64,000 nucleotides of DNA, taken from positions 248,001 through 312,000 of the forward strand of contig NZ_ASWD01000002.1 in assembly GCF_000407485.1 (NCBI RefSeq), written 5' to 3'. This document shows, piece after piece, positions 33,254 to 43,230 of this stretch. The notes beneath the pieces were generated by a model. The model was not told where the DNA came from. It saw only the letters and a list, made by a program, of their open reading frames with translations, and made no database searches. Every line of letters starts with the position of its first letter. The first letter of the stretch is position 1. Both the position numbers and the translations under genes were made by a program. Source of the DNA: Enterococcus pallens ATCC BAA-351 (GTDB taxonomy: Bacteria; Bacillota; Bacilli; Lactobacillales; Enterococcaceae).

Positions 33254-34616
33254 ATGCTGCTCTTTTTGCTTCCAATTCCTGTTTAATTTGCGGATAAATG
33301 CTGTCCAGCTGATAGAAAAGCATGGTCACAATGGAACCGATAATCAGCAGCAAAGGAATATACCCATACATGGCCTTGATTGCCCATACCGCCTGCGAAC
33401 TTTGAGCTGCAGCCCCTGGTGTGTAATTTCCCCAAGCCAGTAAGGCTCCGGCGATCCCGCCAGATAAAGCTTGTGCCACCTTTCCTAAAAAACCGTTGAT
33501 GGCCGAAAGTGAACCAGAAACGTTCACGCCGGTTTTCCATTCGCCGTAGTCCACTGGATCCGCCTGCATGGAGAAGTAAATACTTTCCTTCACGCCATAA
33601 CCAATCGCTGAGACTACCGCTCCCGACAGGATAATCAAATGATTCACATCTCCCAGCAAAATAATCACAATTCCTAACGCCTGAACAACTGAAGCAGAAA
33701 CATACAGATTCCGTTTACCTAGGCGTTTTGCCAAAAACGGCACGAAGAAGTTTGCAACCATTGGGACAATCGACATAATCGTTGCCACCGAAATCGATAA
33801 GGCGCGACTGCCTACCACCACCGTATAGTAATAAACTAAAGCACTGGTTTGAATAAAGAATCCGGTCCACATAAAGAGAATGTTCAAAGCAAAAATCAAC
33901 CAAGGCTTGTTTTGCTTTAGGCTGGTAAAAATTTCTTTCACCGAAGCCTTCTCGGGGTTAATCGTCGCAGTTTCCCGAACACTAAAGAAGGTAAAGAAAA
34001 ACAGCAGGCAGCCGATTACGCCAAAAATCGCCATCACAATTTTAAAGCCCACCGCTTGATTGTCCCCACCGAAGTAATTGACTAGCACTAAGGCAGATGA
34101 GCTAACTACGGTTGCTCCCATGAAGCCAAAGAATTTCCGGGAGGTCGATAAAGCGGTTCGTTCCTCCGTATCGTTCGTCAAGCTAGGCAGGATCGAAGCC
34201 ATGGGTACATTCACGATCGTATAAGCCAACGAAAGACCAAAGTAAGTAATGTAGGCATATATCAATTTGCCATGAGCCGAAATATCCGGCACGTTAAAAC
34301 AAAGAAAGGCAAACAAGGCAAAGGGCACCGCCCCAAAAAGAAAATACGGACGGGATTTGCCCCAACGGGTGTGGGTGTGATCAATTAAATAGCCAACCAA
34401 CAGATCGGTGATTCCATCCACGAAGCGGGTCAAAACAAACATCAAACTAATCGCCGAAGCACTCAGCTGCATAATGTCAGTGTAAAAGAACAATAAATAC
34501 AGCGAAATCATCTGCCAAATTAAATTACATGCCAAATCAGAAACGCCATAACCAATACGCTGCTGCCACTTTGAGATTGGTTTATCCGTCTGTGTACTCA
34601 TTTTCAAAGACTCCAT
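33252..34616 (-). CDS. GPH-family sugar/glycoside:cation symporter
   Basis: 454 residues with twelve hydrophobic segments. The start KWQQRIGYGVSDLACNLIWQ, the TRFVDGITDLLVGYLIDHT block and the WGKSRPYFLFG loop are features of the glycoside-pentoside-hexuronide symporters (MelB/XynP). It lacks a PTS IIA tail. Being directly downstream of a GH78 rhamnosidase gene (24 bp apart), it probably imports a rhamnosylated or related glycoside. The ATG at 34601 with GGAG upstream is an alternative start. Confidence 0.85.
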   Translation of the reverse strand: MESLKMSTQTDKPISKWQQRIGYGVSDLACNLIWQMISLYLLFFYTDIMQLSASAISLMFVLTRFVDGITDLLVGYLIDHTHTRWGKSRPYFLFGAVPFALFAFLCFNVPDISAHGKLIYAYITYFGLSLAYTIVNVPMASILPSLTNDTEERTALSTSRKFFGFMGATVVSSSALVLVNYFGGDNQAVGFKIVMAIFGVIGCLLFFFTFFSVRETATINPEKASVKEIFTSLKQNKPWLIFALNILFMWTGFFIQTSALVYYYTVVVGSRALSISVATIMSIVPMVANFFVPFLAKRLGKRNLYVSASVVQALGIVIILLGDVNHLIILSGAVVSAIGYGVKESIYFSMQADPVDYGEWKTGVNVSGSLSAINGFLGKVAQALSGGIAGALLAWGNYTPGAAAQSSQAVWAIKAMYGYIPLLLIIGSIVTMLFYQLDSIYPQIKQELEAKRAA

Positions 34617-34640
34617 CTTCTTTCCCCATTTCTGTTGGTC

Positions 34641-36221
34641 TTACTTTATATATTTCTTGATTAAATATGCGGGTGTACAGCTCCAAGCATGGCAATAGCT
34701 GCTGATAATCGGACTGCCATAAGGTGAGAAGTCCAAATCCTCTGGCTTAAAGGCTTCCCAGAAAGTATCGGCCCCCATGCTGATCATCTTGCCCCAGTAA
34801 TCCTTCATTAATTGCACTGCTGCTTCTGGCAATCCAGCCACAAACAGTGCCTCTACTACATGATGATACATGTACGGTGTACCAAAGCCGGTAATCGGAA
34901 ATTGTTCTTTGATGGTTGTTTCCATAATTTCCTGATTAGTTTTAGTATCCATCACTTCAGCTAAAACCATCCAGACCTGACTGGCCACGTTTACTTCGCC
35001 ACTGTCCTCAATTACAAATTGTTTTTTCGCTGCATCATACAAAGCGGTTTTAGCAAAGCTTTCTAATTTTTGGCAAGCTTCTTGATACTGGGCTAACTGC
35101 TGATCCTGCATTTTTTCCGCCAATTGGATAAAGCGTTTGATTGCATAAATCATGACGGCCTGCCCTGCAGTTGCTTTGTCAAAGTCGTTGGACCAATCAA
35201 TAAATACTGGCCAATCTTCCGTTAACACTAAACGACCAGCTTCATCCACCTGCTGCAAAGCTAAATCTATTCCTTTTTTCGCTGCTGGATATAAATCCTG
35301 CAAAACCGCTTGATCTTGGGTATGTTGGACATAATCAAACAAGATCGTAGAAAAGAACAAGCTATAATCAAAGAGGAAGGTATCATCCGGTGTTAAATTA
35401 GGCTCGGTAAAAACGTTAGCCGGAATCTTGCCTTCGTCCGTCGTCATCCCGCCAAACAGATACATACAACGTTTCGTCAAAGCTAAATCATCAAAGGTGG
35501 CATAATTTGCTAAAGCCTGCAAGCGCAAATCGCCAATCCATAACCGGCGATCCCGTTTAGGTCCATCCTCAAAGACTGTTTGCATACAATCCTGCAGCGT
35601 TTTAACTGAAATATTGTAGATCGCCTCTAATTCCTTGTCCTCAATCACAGGCTGCGGCAGCTGTTCCATTGATACGCTGCTTTCTGCTGTGAAGGTAGGA
35701 TTGCTGAAGCTGGCCTTCCATTTTGGCGAAGTATCAATCACACTCAGCTCGATATAGCGGCAGCTGTAGCGACGCGGCATTGCTAAGGTTGCCGGCAGCA
35801 CATCCAGATGCACAAATTCCTCCTGAATCCATGACCGTGACAGCCAACCGTCATAGTCGGCGGACTCCGCCACGATTTCGGCCGGTACTTCGGCGAATTT
35901 TAACCGTAGATACAATGGCGCATCCATCGGCGAACCCACTGAATCAATATCAATGGTAAATTTCCCAACGTAATGATCGCCTAAGTCTAAGACGATTTTT
36001 TCATCTCGCCCCAGCGTATACTCAGGCAGCTGTCCAATGTTTTTCTCACTAACTACTGATTTGAAACCGTTGACACTTTTCCCATCAGGGACGATTTCGG
36101 CAATCGCAGTGGGTGTCACCGTTGTCTGAATCAAATCAGGCGTGTTGCTTTCCGCCTTGGCTAGTAGTTTTTCGTCGTGGTTCCAAACCACATCCTGATT
36201 AATTTGAAATGTAAATGCCAT
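34641..36221 (-). CDS. GH78-family alpha-L-rhamnosidase-like enzyme
   Basis: 526 residues. A beta-rich N-terminal part (1-~190) precedes an (alpha/alpha)6 catalytic domain (~200-525), with FEDGPKRDRRLWIGDLRLQA close to the GH78 signature and TFWEAF near the C-terminus supplying a candidate catalytic Glu. GH78 enzymes release terminal L-rhamnose. There is no signal peptide, so it acts in the cytoplasm on imported glycosides. Its 526 residues are short beside the usual 700-1000, because the extra N-terminal domains are absent. It sits between two transporter genes; the exact substrate is uncertain. Confidence 0.8.
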   Translation of the reverse strand: MAFTFQINQDVVWNHDEKLLAKAESNTPDLIQTTVTPTAIAEIVPDGKSVNGFKSVVSEKNIGQLPEYTLGRDEKIVLDLGDHYVGKFTIDIDSVGSPMDAPLYLRLKFAEVPAEIVAESADYDGWLSRSWIQEEFVHLDVLPATLAMPRRYSCRYIELSVIDTSPKWKASFSNPTFTAESSVSMEQLPQPVIEDKELEAIYNISVKTLQDCMQTVFEDGPKRDRRLWIGDLRLQALANYATFDDLALTKRCMYLFGGMTTDEGKIPANVFTEPNLTPDDTFLFDYSLFFSTILFDYVQHTQDQAVLQDLYPAAKKGIDLALQQVDEAGRLVLTEDWPVFIDWSNDFDKATAGQAVMIYAIKRFIQLAEKMQDQQLAQYQEACQKLESFAKTALYDAAKKQFVIEDSGEVNVASQVWMVLAEVMDTKTNQEIMETTIKEQFPITGFGTPYMYHHVVEALFVAGLPEAAVQLMKDYWGKMISMGADTFWEAFKPEDLDFSPYGSPIISSYCHAWSCTPAYLIKKYIK

Positions 36222-36278
36222 CTTTTTCCCTCCATGAATGGAGAAGCAATCCCTTGATTACTTCTCCGATTATTATCC

Positions 36279-37598
36279 TTAAACGGTTGCATCCTTCAGT
36301 TTTGATTCTTCGGTTGCTTGCTGCTCGCCAACGCCATGTTTCTTCTGCAGGCGCATCATGATCACTCCAGCAATTGTTGCCAGCAACACGATTCCGGCAA
36401 AGCCGTACATTGATGTTTGAATCCGGTCAGGTGCTACTAAAAATGGGGTTACGAAGGCAAACAAGCCGCAGCACATCCGAGAAAATCCGTTGATAAAGCC
36501 TTGTAATGATGCCCGAACCTCTGCTGGGAAGGACTCTTGAGTCCATACCTTGTAAATGGCTTCGCCAGCCAAAGGATTCCCAAAGTTGTAAAAAGCAATC
36601 GTGATTGCTAAAGCGATAAAGCCGGCACCGCCGCCAATTAAGGCCATACCCAGCATAGCTGCGAACTGAACAAATGCGCCAATAAAGAATGCTTTGTTGC
36701 GGTATTTCCCACCAGCCACTGAAGCAAAAACAATTGTTGTAGCTAAGGAAACAATGTTTAGAACAATTCCCAAACCAGTTGCTTGGGTTTGACTAGCCCC
36801 TGCATTGGTTAAGGCATAGGTTTGAAATTGGCCCCAAGTATTCGCCAGTAAATTCCAGCATACATAGAAAATTAAGATTGCGGCGAAGAAGCCCAGGTAT
36901 TTGTTTTTATTTTGACCAAACAAGACCGTTTTGAAGGAAACTTCCTGCGGTGCATTTTGAATTGCTTTTTGTGCTAATTGACGAGCAGTCCCTTCTTCGT
37001 GAAACCGTTTGAACTTTTGTGAAAATGAACGCCATAACCAAGTAATTAAGGCAAAGGCAAACAAAATTCCAAAAACAATTCTTGCCCCTAAGACCCCTTC
37101 GATTCCTGAAAGCAGGAAGGAACAAATATACGAAATAAAAACCCCAATTTGCCAAAAAATCTGAGTAGAGGATACCAGCTGAGCCGAGGTTTGTTCATCC
37201 GGTGCATCATGGGAAACGACGGTTAAGCTGATTGGTAAATCGGCTCCAGAAGAAATTCCCATCACAATCACACCCGCTAATAGCATCGCAAAGCTATTTG
37301 ACAGAATACATACACCAGCACCAATTGCGTAAAATAAATTCAACCAGTTAAACGAACGAATAAGACCGAAACCTTTAGTAATCTGACCGGCAAATAATGA
37401 CCCGAAGGCAATCGCAAAGGTTAATCCTCCAGAAATAATTCCAACCTGACCAGCTGTCAATTCTAATCCCTTTTGCCAGACTGGAATAGTCGCTGACAAA
37501 CCCACAATACAGCCTGATCCTAACATTGAGCCGATTCCAGCAGCTGTTGCTAATGGCGAATATTCCTTCACCAGTGTTGAGCTCTTTTGCTTACTCAC
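36279..37598 (-). CDS. major facilitator superfamily transporter
   Basis: 439 residues with twelve membrane segments. LTAGQVGIISGGLTFAIAFG and GISSGADLPISLTV resemble the sugar-porter-like part of the MFS; no family-specific signature settles the substrate. The gene is first in a run with the GH78 enzyme and GPH symporter, so rhamnoside or rhamnose transport is the natural guess. A hairpin without a U-run lies between it and the GH78 gene, suggesting mRNA processing rather than termination. Confidence 0.8.
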   Translation of the reverse strand: MSKQKSSTLVKEYSPLATAAGIGSMLGSGCIVGLSATIPVWQKGLELTAGQVGIISGGLTFAIAFGSLFAGQITKGFGLIRSFNWLNLFYAIGAGVCILSNSFAMLLAGVIVMGISSGADLPISLTVVSHDAPDEQTSAQLVSSTQIFWQIGVFISYICSFLLSGIEGVLGARIVFGILFAFALITWLWRSFSQKFKRFHEEGTARQLAQKAIQNAPQEVSFKTVLFGQNKNKYLGFFAAILIFYVCWNLLANTWGQFQTYALTNAGASQTQATGLGIVLNIVSLATTIVFASVAGGKYRNKAFFIGAFVQFAAMLGMALIGGGAGFIALAITIAFYNFGNPLAGEAIYKVWTQESFPAEVRASLQGFINGFSRMCCGLFAFVTPFLVAPDRIQTSMYGFAGIVLLATIAGVIMMRLQKKHGVGEQQATEESKLKDATV

Positions 37599-37648
37599 AG
37601 TTAAACACTCTCCTTAAGTTCTATAATTTATTTGATTAACTACTTGAA

Positions 37649-37665
37649 TTGTAAGCGCCTTACCG
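37649..37665. promoter_or_regulatory. candidate CcpA cre-like site before the rhamnoside operon
   Basis: TTGTAAGCGCCTTACCG lies about 50 bp upstream of the MFS start codon. It contains the TGTAAGCG half of the catabolite-response element and is palindromic (GTAAG-CGC-CTTAC), but its right half departs from the consensus. Confidence 0.4.
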
Positions 37666-37720
37666 TTTTTCAGCTATTGCAAAATCCCACACATTTCTTA
37701 TCCATTTCACAGATGAAGAC

Positions 37721-37757
37721 AAAAAAACAAGAAGTACCGATCAAACGTACTTCTTGC
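37721..37757 (-). terminator. terminator of the AraC-type regulator gene
   Basis: CAAGAAGTAC and GTACTTCTTG form a 10-bp perfect stem with a 9-base loop. On minus-strand RNA it is followed by seven U. Confidence 0.8.
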
Positions 37758-37762
37758 TTTTC

Positions 37763-38749
37763 TTATGTTATATCCTTTGATAAAATCGCCGTTCTTAGCT
37801 CTTTTGGTGTTAAATCAGTGTATTTAGCAAACAGCTTATACAAGGAAGGGACTGTTTCAAAGCCGATCTCATAGGAAATCTCTTCAAAGCTTTTATCCGT
37901 TTCCTCCATCAATTCCAGCGCTGTCTGATACCGCAGCGAATTAATCAGCTCCTGAAAAGAACGGCCAGTTTCCTTCTTCAATTTGTTGCTGATGTAATTG
38001 GAATTATAGCCAAAATGCCGCGACAGCTCCGAAAGGGTTAAAGATGCATAATTCGCTTCAATATAGCGCAGGATGTTTAAAATTTCATCATCCCGTTCGC
38101 TGTATTGCTCCAAGCTGTCCTCCTCAATCACGCGAGTCAGCTCAATCATTAACAGGGACAGCCATAAATTCATCGCCCGCATGTAATAATTCTTTTTGCT
38201 GAAATATTCCAGCATCATTTGATGAATAATCGACTGCACGGCTGGATTATCGCCACTATGGAAATGAATAAAGGCATCGTGACTGCCATAATCGTTGGAG
38301 GCATTCATCAGAAACTCATTCACCAGCCCGTTAGATTTCACCATGTTCACCACAATCTCGGTGGTGATGGAGTCATCCCGCAATAAAATATTGATTAAAA
38401 TATCATCCTCACCCAGCGCGTCAATCCGCTGAACAATTTCCTTATCAATCAGCAGAATTTCGCCTTCCTGCAGTTCAATCCGTTTGTCATTGATATACTG
38501 CACACAGCTGCCGGAAAACATGTAATTGAATTCCACAAATTCATGGGTATGCGCTGGCATCTCAGAATAGCGATGGTGCTTGTTTATAAAAATATTTCCC
38601 TCTTTGAAAAAGGACTTGCCCGGCATTTTAGGCACCGCCTCTTCATCATAAGGCAAATGCTGGTCATTAACATTGTAGCCTTCAATTCGCTGCTCCCGCT
38701 CAATCGCATTCTCAGCCCACAGCTGTCTTTTCAGTTCATTCAAATCCAT
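37763..38749 (-). CDS. AraC-family transcriptional regulator
   Basis: About 328 residues. An N-terminal cupin domain contains MPAHTHEFVEFNYMFSGSC (sugar-binding, His-rich) and a C-terminal double helix-turn-helix contains TLSELSRHFGYNSNYISNKL and FEEISYEIGFETVPSLYKLF. The ATG at 38749 follows a G-rich site (GGGGGGAAGCAC). It lies just upstream of, and in the same direction as, the MFS-GH78-GPH genes but is separated by its own terminator, consistent with it activating them when the glycoside is present. Confidence 0.88.
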   Translation of the reverse strand: MDLNELKRQLWAENAIEREQRIEGYNVNDQHLPYDEEAVPKMPGKSFFKEGNIFINKHHRYSEMPAHTHEFVEFNYMFSGSCVQYINDKRIELQEGEILLIDKEIVQRIDALGEDDILINILLRDDSITTEIVVNMVKSNGLVNEFLMNASNDYGSHDAFIHFHSGDNPAVQSIIHQMMLEYFSKKNYYMRAMNLWLSLLMIELTRVIEEDSLEQYSERDDEILNILRYIEANYASLTLSELSRHFGYNSNYISNKLKKETGRSFQELINSLRYQTALELMEETDKSFEEISYEIGFETVPSLYKLFAKYTDLTPKELRTAILSKDIT

Positions 38750-38810
38750 GTGCTTCCCCCCTGCCATTCCGCTTTATTATAAACGTTTTCAATCAAAAAA
38801 TGAACGCACA

Positions 38811-38844
38811 AAAAAACAGAAGCAACCAGCACTGCTTCTGTTTT
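38811..38844 (-). terminator. terminator of the citrate-lyase operon
   Basis: AAAACAGAAGCA and TGCTTCTGTTTT form a 12-bp stem, with an A-tract on the left giving a U-run on the minus strand. It lies 33 bp after the oadA stop. Confidence 0.85.
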
Positions 38845-38876
38845 CTATTTAAACTTATCATAAGGAGGATACAAAA

Positions 38877-40271
38877 TTAAGGGATATCAATCGTTACTTG
38901 AACTGTTTGCAGAGGAACATCGTAAAAGCGATCTTCCCGACGGCCGAGAAAATCCTTGGCCTGCTGCGGGAATAAGGCATACATCAGAACATCTTCCTCT
39001 GATTTAGCGTATTCCTTGATTTCTTCTCGGAACGCTGGCAGCTGCGGCTCAATTAAGTCAGCCGGACGATTGGTAATCACTGCTTCGTCACCGATAATTT
39101 TTTCTTGTACTGCCGGATCAATTGGTGCTGGCGGACGGCCATAGAGCCCACGCACATAATCTTTGATTTCAGAAGGAACCAGTTTATAGCGTTCCTTGGA
39201 TATAACATTCATTAGGGCTTGCGTTCCCACCATTTGCGACAACGGTGTAACCAATGGCGGATAGCCTAGATCGGCCCGAACCTTTGGCACTTCACTTAGG
39301 ACTTCTTCATATTTATCCTGCATGCCCTGCTCAGTCAACTGACTTAGCAGATTGGACAACATGCCGCCAGGTACTTGATAGATCAAGGTTTTTGGTTCGA
39401 TGTCCTTCACTTTAGGATTCAGAATGCCTTCATCACGGAAACGATCGCGAATCGGATTGAAGTAATTAGCAATTTCGCTCACTTTATCCATCTTCAAGCC
39501 TGTGTCAAAGCCTAGTTCTTCTAGCGCTAATGCCATTGATTCGGTTGCAGGCTGACTCGTACCGCTGGAGAAGGATGAAATAGCCGTATCGATAATATCC
39601 GCACCTGCTTCAGCAACCTTCAAATAGGTCATTTCTGAAATACCACTAGTGGCATGGGTATGAACTTCTAGCGGCAAATCAATTCGATCCTTGATCCGGC
39701 TGACTAGCTCAAACCCAGTCTGGGGCGTTAAAACACCCGCCATATCCTTAATACAAATTGAGTCAGCGCCTAAATCAGCCATTTCCTTCGCCAGCTTTAC
39801 AAAATAATCCACCGTATGGATGTCGCTGGTAGTATAGGATATCGCGGTTTGGCAATGTCCGCCAGCTTCTTTGGCTGCCACAATAGAGGTAGTCAAATTA
39901 CGCGTATCGTTTAATGCATCGAATACTCGAATGATATCAATCCCATTTTTAATGGATTTTTCAACAAAATCACGAACAACATCATCGGCATAGTTTTTGT
40001 AGCCTAATAAATTTTGACCCCGCAGCAGCATTTGCAGCTTGGTATTTTTGACTTCTTTGCGGATCAAGCGCAGTCTTTCCCATGGATCTTCATTCAAAAA
40101 GCGAATGCATGAATCAAAGGTGGCACCGCCCCACATTTCCAGCGAATGATAGCCTGCTTCATCTAAGGTTTTTAAAATCGGCAGCATATCCTCCGTTGGC
40201 ATGCGCGTTGCGATTTGGCTTTGTTGACCATCCCGCAGTACGGTTTCCATGAACTGGATTTTTTTAGCCAT
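38877..40271 (-). CDS. oadA: oxaloacetate decarboxylase alpha chain (carboxyltransferase)
   Basis: 464 residues: the carboxyltransferase barrel with FMETVLRDGQQSQIATRM, EMWGGATFDSCIRFLNEDPW, the metal- and substrate-binding HTHATSG block, and a conserved C-terminal region. The C-terminal biotin domain of Gram-negative OadA is missing; a separate biotin carrier (OadD) is encoded upstream. It transfers CO2 from oxaloacetate to biotin, giving pyruvate. It is the last gene of the operon and overlaps citX by 8 bp. Confidence 0.93.
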   Translation of the reverse strand: MAKKIQFMETVLRDGQQSQIATRMPTEDMLPILKTLDEAGYHSLEMWGGATFDSCIRFLNEDPWERLRLIRKEVKNTKLQMLLRGQNLLGYKNYADDVVRDFVEKSIKNGIDIIRVFDALNDTRNLTTSIVAAKEAGGHCQTAISYTTSDIHTVDYFVKLAKEMADLGADSICIKDMAGVLTPQTGFELVSRIKDRIDLPLEVHTHATSGISEMTYLKVAEAGADIIDTAISSFSSGTSQPATESMALALEELGFDTGLKMDKVSEIANYFNPIRDRFRDEGILNPKVKDIEPKTLIYQVPGGMLSNLLSQLTEQGMQDKYEEVLSEVPKVRADLGYPPLVTPLSQMVGTQALMNVISKERYKLVPSEIKDYVRGLYGRPPAPIDPAVQEKIIGDEAVITNRPADLIEPQLPAFREEIKEYAKSEEDVLMYALFPQQAKDFLGRREDRFYDVPLQTVQVTIDIP

Positions 40272-40827
40272 GTTTCAACTCCTCTTCCTTTTCAACAATT
40301 TCAGCAATCGCCTGCTGCATTTCTAGAATGGAATGGGCTCTGGAACGGCCGCATTCCTTGGCATCCTTGTCACAAATAAAACAACGACGCGGGGCAAAGC
40401 CCAGCTCCTGTCTGCTGATGCTTTTAATTTTATCTCCCTCCTGCCACAGCACATCCAGGTCAACTAATCGACCATAAGGATGCTCTTCCTCAATCTGAAC
40501 CATCTTGCTCTTCAGCTCTTGAGGCGCCAGCGGCAGCAGCAGATAATATTCCAGCCCCGTATTTTTCTCCCAATATAGATTGGCATTGGGAGAAATTCCG
40601 GTTAATTCCTGTTCAATTGCTTCAGTGATTGTTTTAAATATTTCCTCTAGCTTCACTGACGTCTTCACTGGACCAGGAATATTCATCGTCGCGCAAAGCA
40701 ATGAACTCTGGTTGTCGGCGTGCAGCAAATCCTGTTGCATTGCCGCACGTTCTTCCCGGCTTTCCAGCATTTCCTCCAGTGAGATGTCTGGGCCGTTGAA
40801 GAGGTCATCAAACGTTTTTGACGACAT
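40264..40827 (-). CDS. citX: apo-citrate lyase phosphoribosyl-dephospho-CoA transferase
   Basis: About 187 residues from the ATG at 40827 (the upstream part of the frame lies in citF). Family blocks are EEMLESREERAAMQ, GRLVDLDVLW, ISRQELGFAPRRCFICDK and CGRSRAHS. CitX loads the prosthetic group on the CitD acyl carrier. The start overlaps the end of citF by 20 bp, and the stop overlaps oadA. Its partner CitG is encoded far off in the divergent citH-citO-citG unit. Confidence 0.9.
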   Translation of the reverse strand: MSSKTFDDLFNGPDISLEEMLESREERAAMQQDLLHADNQSSLLCATMNIPGPVKTSVKLEEIFKTITEAIEQELTGISPNANLYWEKNTGLEYYLLLPLAPQELKSKMVQIEEEHPYGRLVDLDVLWQEGDKIKSISRQELGFAPRRCFICDKDAKECGRSRAHSILEMQQAIAEIVEKEEELKHG

Positions 40828-42340
40828 CAATAATGGTCCCATCACGATATTCGATCAGCGCTACTACTTTGTCTCCGTATTGAATTGGCTCAGGATCCCC
40901 TACGATACTGTAAGCCTGCTCTTTTAGCTCTTCAATCGTGTATTGCGGTACAGCTAAATCTTTAAAGTGCTCAATCAGGTCCTGACGTTTTGGATTGATG
41001 GCAATCCCTACCTCGGTAATGACCACATCGATACTGTCACCAGGTGTAATTACCGTATTTACTTCATCCACGATTGTCGGAATTCTTCCCCGAATCAGCG
41101 GTGAAATCACCAAGCTCATCTTGCAGGCCATACTTGTATCGGAATGTCCGCCAGATGCCCCGCGAATTACGCCATCTGAACCGGTCATAACATTAATATT
41201 GAAGTTGGTATCAATTTCCAAAGCCGATAAAATCGCTGTATCCAGCTGATTGATAAATGATCCTTTGCTTAAAGGTGAAGCATACATGTTGGCATCAATT
41301 TCGTAATGCTGCGCATTTTTACCTAAGGATATCGCAGATGGATGATCGAAATCTTGGACGTCGATAATCTTTTCAACTAAGCCTTCCTCCAGCAATTCAA
41401 CCATAGCGTTGGTAATACCGCCTAGTGCAAAGCTGGCCTTAATGCCGTCTTCAATCATGGCTTCCCGTAAGAAACGTGAAACTGCTAAGGACGCGCCGCC
41501 GGTTCCTGTTTGGAAAGAGAAGCCTTCTTTGTAATAAGGTGAACCGGTAATGACTTTAGCAGCATATTCGGCGATTAATAATTCTTTCGGATTCTTAGTG
41601 AAACGCGTCGCGCCTTTGGCAATCCCTTTTGGATCCCCGATCGCCTCTACTTCCACCACAAAATCCACATCTGTTTGAGGAATACTAATTGGTGTATTTG
41701 GGAATGGCACCAAGGTATCGGTAATGATGACCACTTGATCCGCATATTTCGCGTCCACCATAGCATAGCCTAATGAACCACAGGTAGCTTTGCCGACTGT
41801 TCCGTTAGCATTTCCGTAAGCATCTGAGCTAGGCGCTCCTAAGAAGGCCACATCAATATGAATGTCCCCCGCAGCAACTGCACGTGCACGTCCACCATGG
41901 GAACGAATTACTACAGGATTTTCCATAATCCCTTCCGAAATCGCAGCACCAACTTTATCTCGCAGGCCGCTAGAAGTGATATTGGTAATTACGCCATTTT
42001 TGATATGGTCAATCAACGGTTCATGCACATTGGCAATGGAGCTGGGTGCAATCGAAAGATTCTTAATCCCCATGTCCGCAATTTCCTGCATAACCATGTT
42101 CATCACATAGTCGCCTTCCCGGAAATGATGATGGAAGGAGATGGTCATGCCGTCCTTCAAACCGGTTTTTTCAATGGCTTCTCGTAAGCTGCCCACTAAT
42201 TTTTGATCCCGTGGACGTTTAGGCTGAATGTGACGGCTAGCTTCTTGATAAGCATCAATATGAGCTAGTTCACCTTCGTATACACCATACTGATCCGCAT
42301 AGACCTGAGGAATATCGCGATTCACTTTATTCATTACCAT
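40808..42340 (-). CDS. citF: citrate lyase alpha subunit (citrate CoA-transferase)
   Basis: 510 residues, the usual CitF length. It starts KVNRDIPQVYADQYGVYEGE. Blocks such as MTISFHHHFREGDYVMNMV and GGASLAVSRFLREAM belong to the family, and INVMTGSDGVIRGASGGHSD comes late in the protein. The subunit exchanges acetyl for citryl on the acyl carrier. Its ribosome site GAGGAGGAG lies inside the last codons of citE (two-base gap), so the two are translated together. Confidence 0.95.
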   Translation of the reverse strand: MVMNKVNRDIPQVYADQYGVYEGELAHIDAYQEASRHIQPKRPRDQKLVGSLREAIEKTGLKDGMTISFHHHFREGDYVMNMVMQEIADMGIKNLSIAPSSIANVHEPLIDHIKNGVITNITSSGLRDKVGAAISEGIMENPVVIRSHGGRARAVAAGDIHIDVAFLGAPSSDAYGNANGTVGKATCGSLGYAMVDAKYADQVVIITDTLVPFPNTPISIPQTDVDFVVEVEAIGDPKGIAKGATRFTKNPKELLIAEYAAKVITGSPYYKEGFSFQTGTGGASLAVSRFLREAMIEDGIKASFALGGITNAMVELLEEGLVEKIIDVQDFDHPSAISLGKNAQHYEIDANMYASPLSKGSFINQLDTAILSALEIDTNFNINVMTGSDGVIRGASGGHSDTSMACKMSLVISPLIRGRIPTIVDEVNTVITPGDSIDVVITEVGIAINPKRQDLIEHFKDLAVPQYTIEELKEQAYSIVGDPEPIQYGDKVVALIEYRDGTIIDVVKNV

Positions 42341-42342
42341 AA

Positions 42343-43230
42343 TTAAATCTCCTCCTCGGTAATTAATTTTGCTGCTTTGGCTAAAGCAATCACTCGTTCT
42401 GCCCGTTCAACAATTGGTTTATCAATCATTTTACCGTTTAGCGAAATGACACCGGAGCCTTTTGCTTCAGCTTCACGAATTGCCCAAATGACTTCCTTGG
42501 CGTTTTGAATTTCTTTAGCGGTTGGCGCATAAATACTATTAACCAAAGGAATTTGGCGTGGGTTGATGACAGATTTTCCGTCAAAGCCTAGCTGTTTAAT
42601 TAAGCGAACTTCGTCTTTGAAGCCTTCTGTGTTGTCCACATCTGAATAAACCGTATCAATCGCTGCAATTCCCGCTGCTCGTGCCGCATGCAAAATCATG
42701 CTGCGGGCAAAGAACAATTCCTGCCCATTAGGATAGCGGCGCGTTTTCATATTCGTCACATAGTCTTCCGCTCCTAAAGCGATACCAATTAGCCGCTCAG
42801 AAGCTTTAGCAATCTCGCGAGAATTCAGTACACCCTCAGCTGATTCGATCGCTGCCATCATTTTAGTGGTGCCGACTGGAATCTGATTGTCTTTTTCTAC
42901 CTGAGTGATCACCGCTTCTACATCCACGATATCCTGAGCCGTTTCCGTTTTCGGCAACCGAATCACATCTACTCCAGCTAATACCATCGCTTCAATATCC
43001 AACGCACCGACAGTATCCAGACCGTTGATACGAACGACTGTTTCAACTTTGCTGTAATCAAAGGTTTTTAGCGCAAAGTGCACCAAGGTACGAGAAGAAT
43101 CCTTTTCTTTTAAAGAAACCGCATCCTCTAGGTCGAACATAATCGAATCTGCTCCATATAAAGGGGCATCTCTTAACATAGCTGCATTGGCACCTGGCAC
43201 AAACATCATTGTTCTTCTTAAGCGTTCCAT
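42343..43230 (-). CDS. citE: citrate lyase beta subunit (citryl lyase)
   Basis: 295 residues from ATG 43230; the longer upstream frame lies within citD. The start [20 protein letters not shown] and blocks [20 protein letters not shown] and [13 protein letters not shown] (metal- and substrate-binding acids) are typical of the CitE/HpcH barrel. It splits citryl-carrier to acetyl-carrier and oxaloacetate. It overlaps citD by 13 bp, as in other cit operons. Confidence 0.95.
   Translation of the reverse strand: MERLRRTMMFVPGANAAMLRDAPLYGADSIMFDLEDAVSLKEKDSSRTLVHFALKTFDYSKVETVVRINGLDTVGALDIEAMVLAGVDVIRLPKTETAQDIVDVEAVITQVEKDNQIPVGTTKMMAAIESAEGVLNSREIAKASERLIGIALGAEDYVTNMKTRRYPNGQELFFARSMILHAARAAGIAAIDTVYSDVDNTEGFKDEVRLIKQLGFDGKSVINPRQIPLVNSIYAPTAKEIQNAKEVIWAIREAEAKGSGVISLNGKMIDKPIVERAERVIALAKAAKLITEEEI

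Noticed and set aside
36240-36267. Hairpin between MFS and GH78 genes as a terminator
   Set aside because: The GGAGAAG/CTTCTCC stem has no U-run on the minus strand; it may affect mRNA stability instead.
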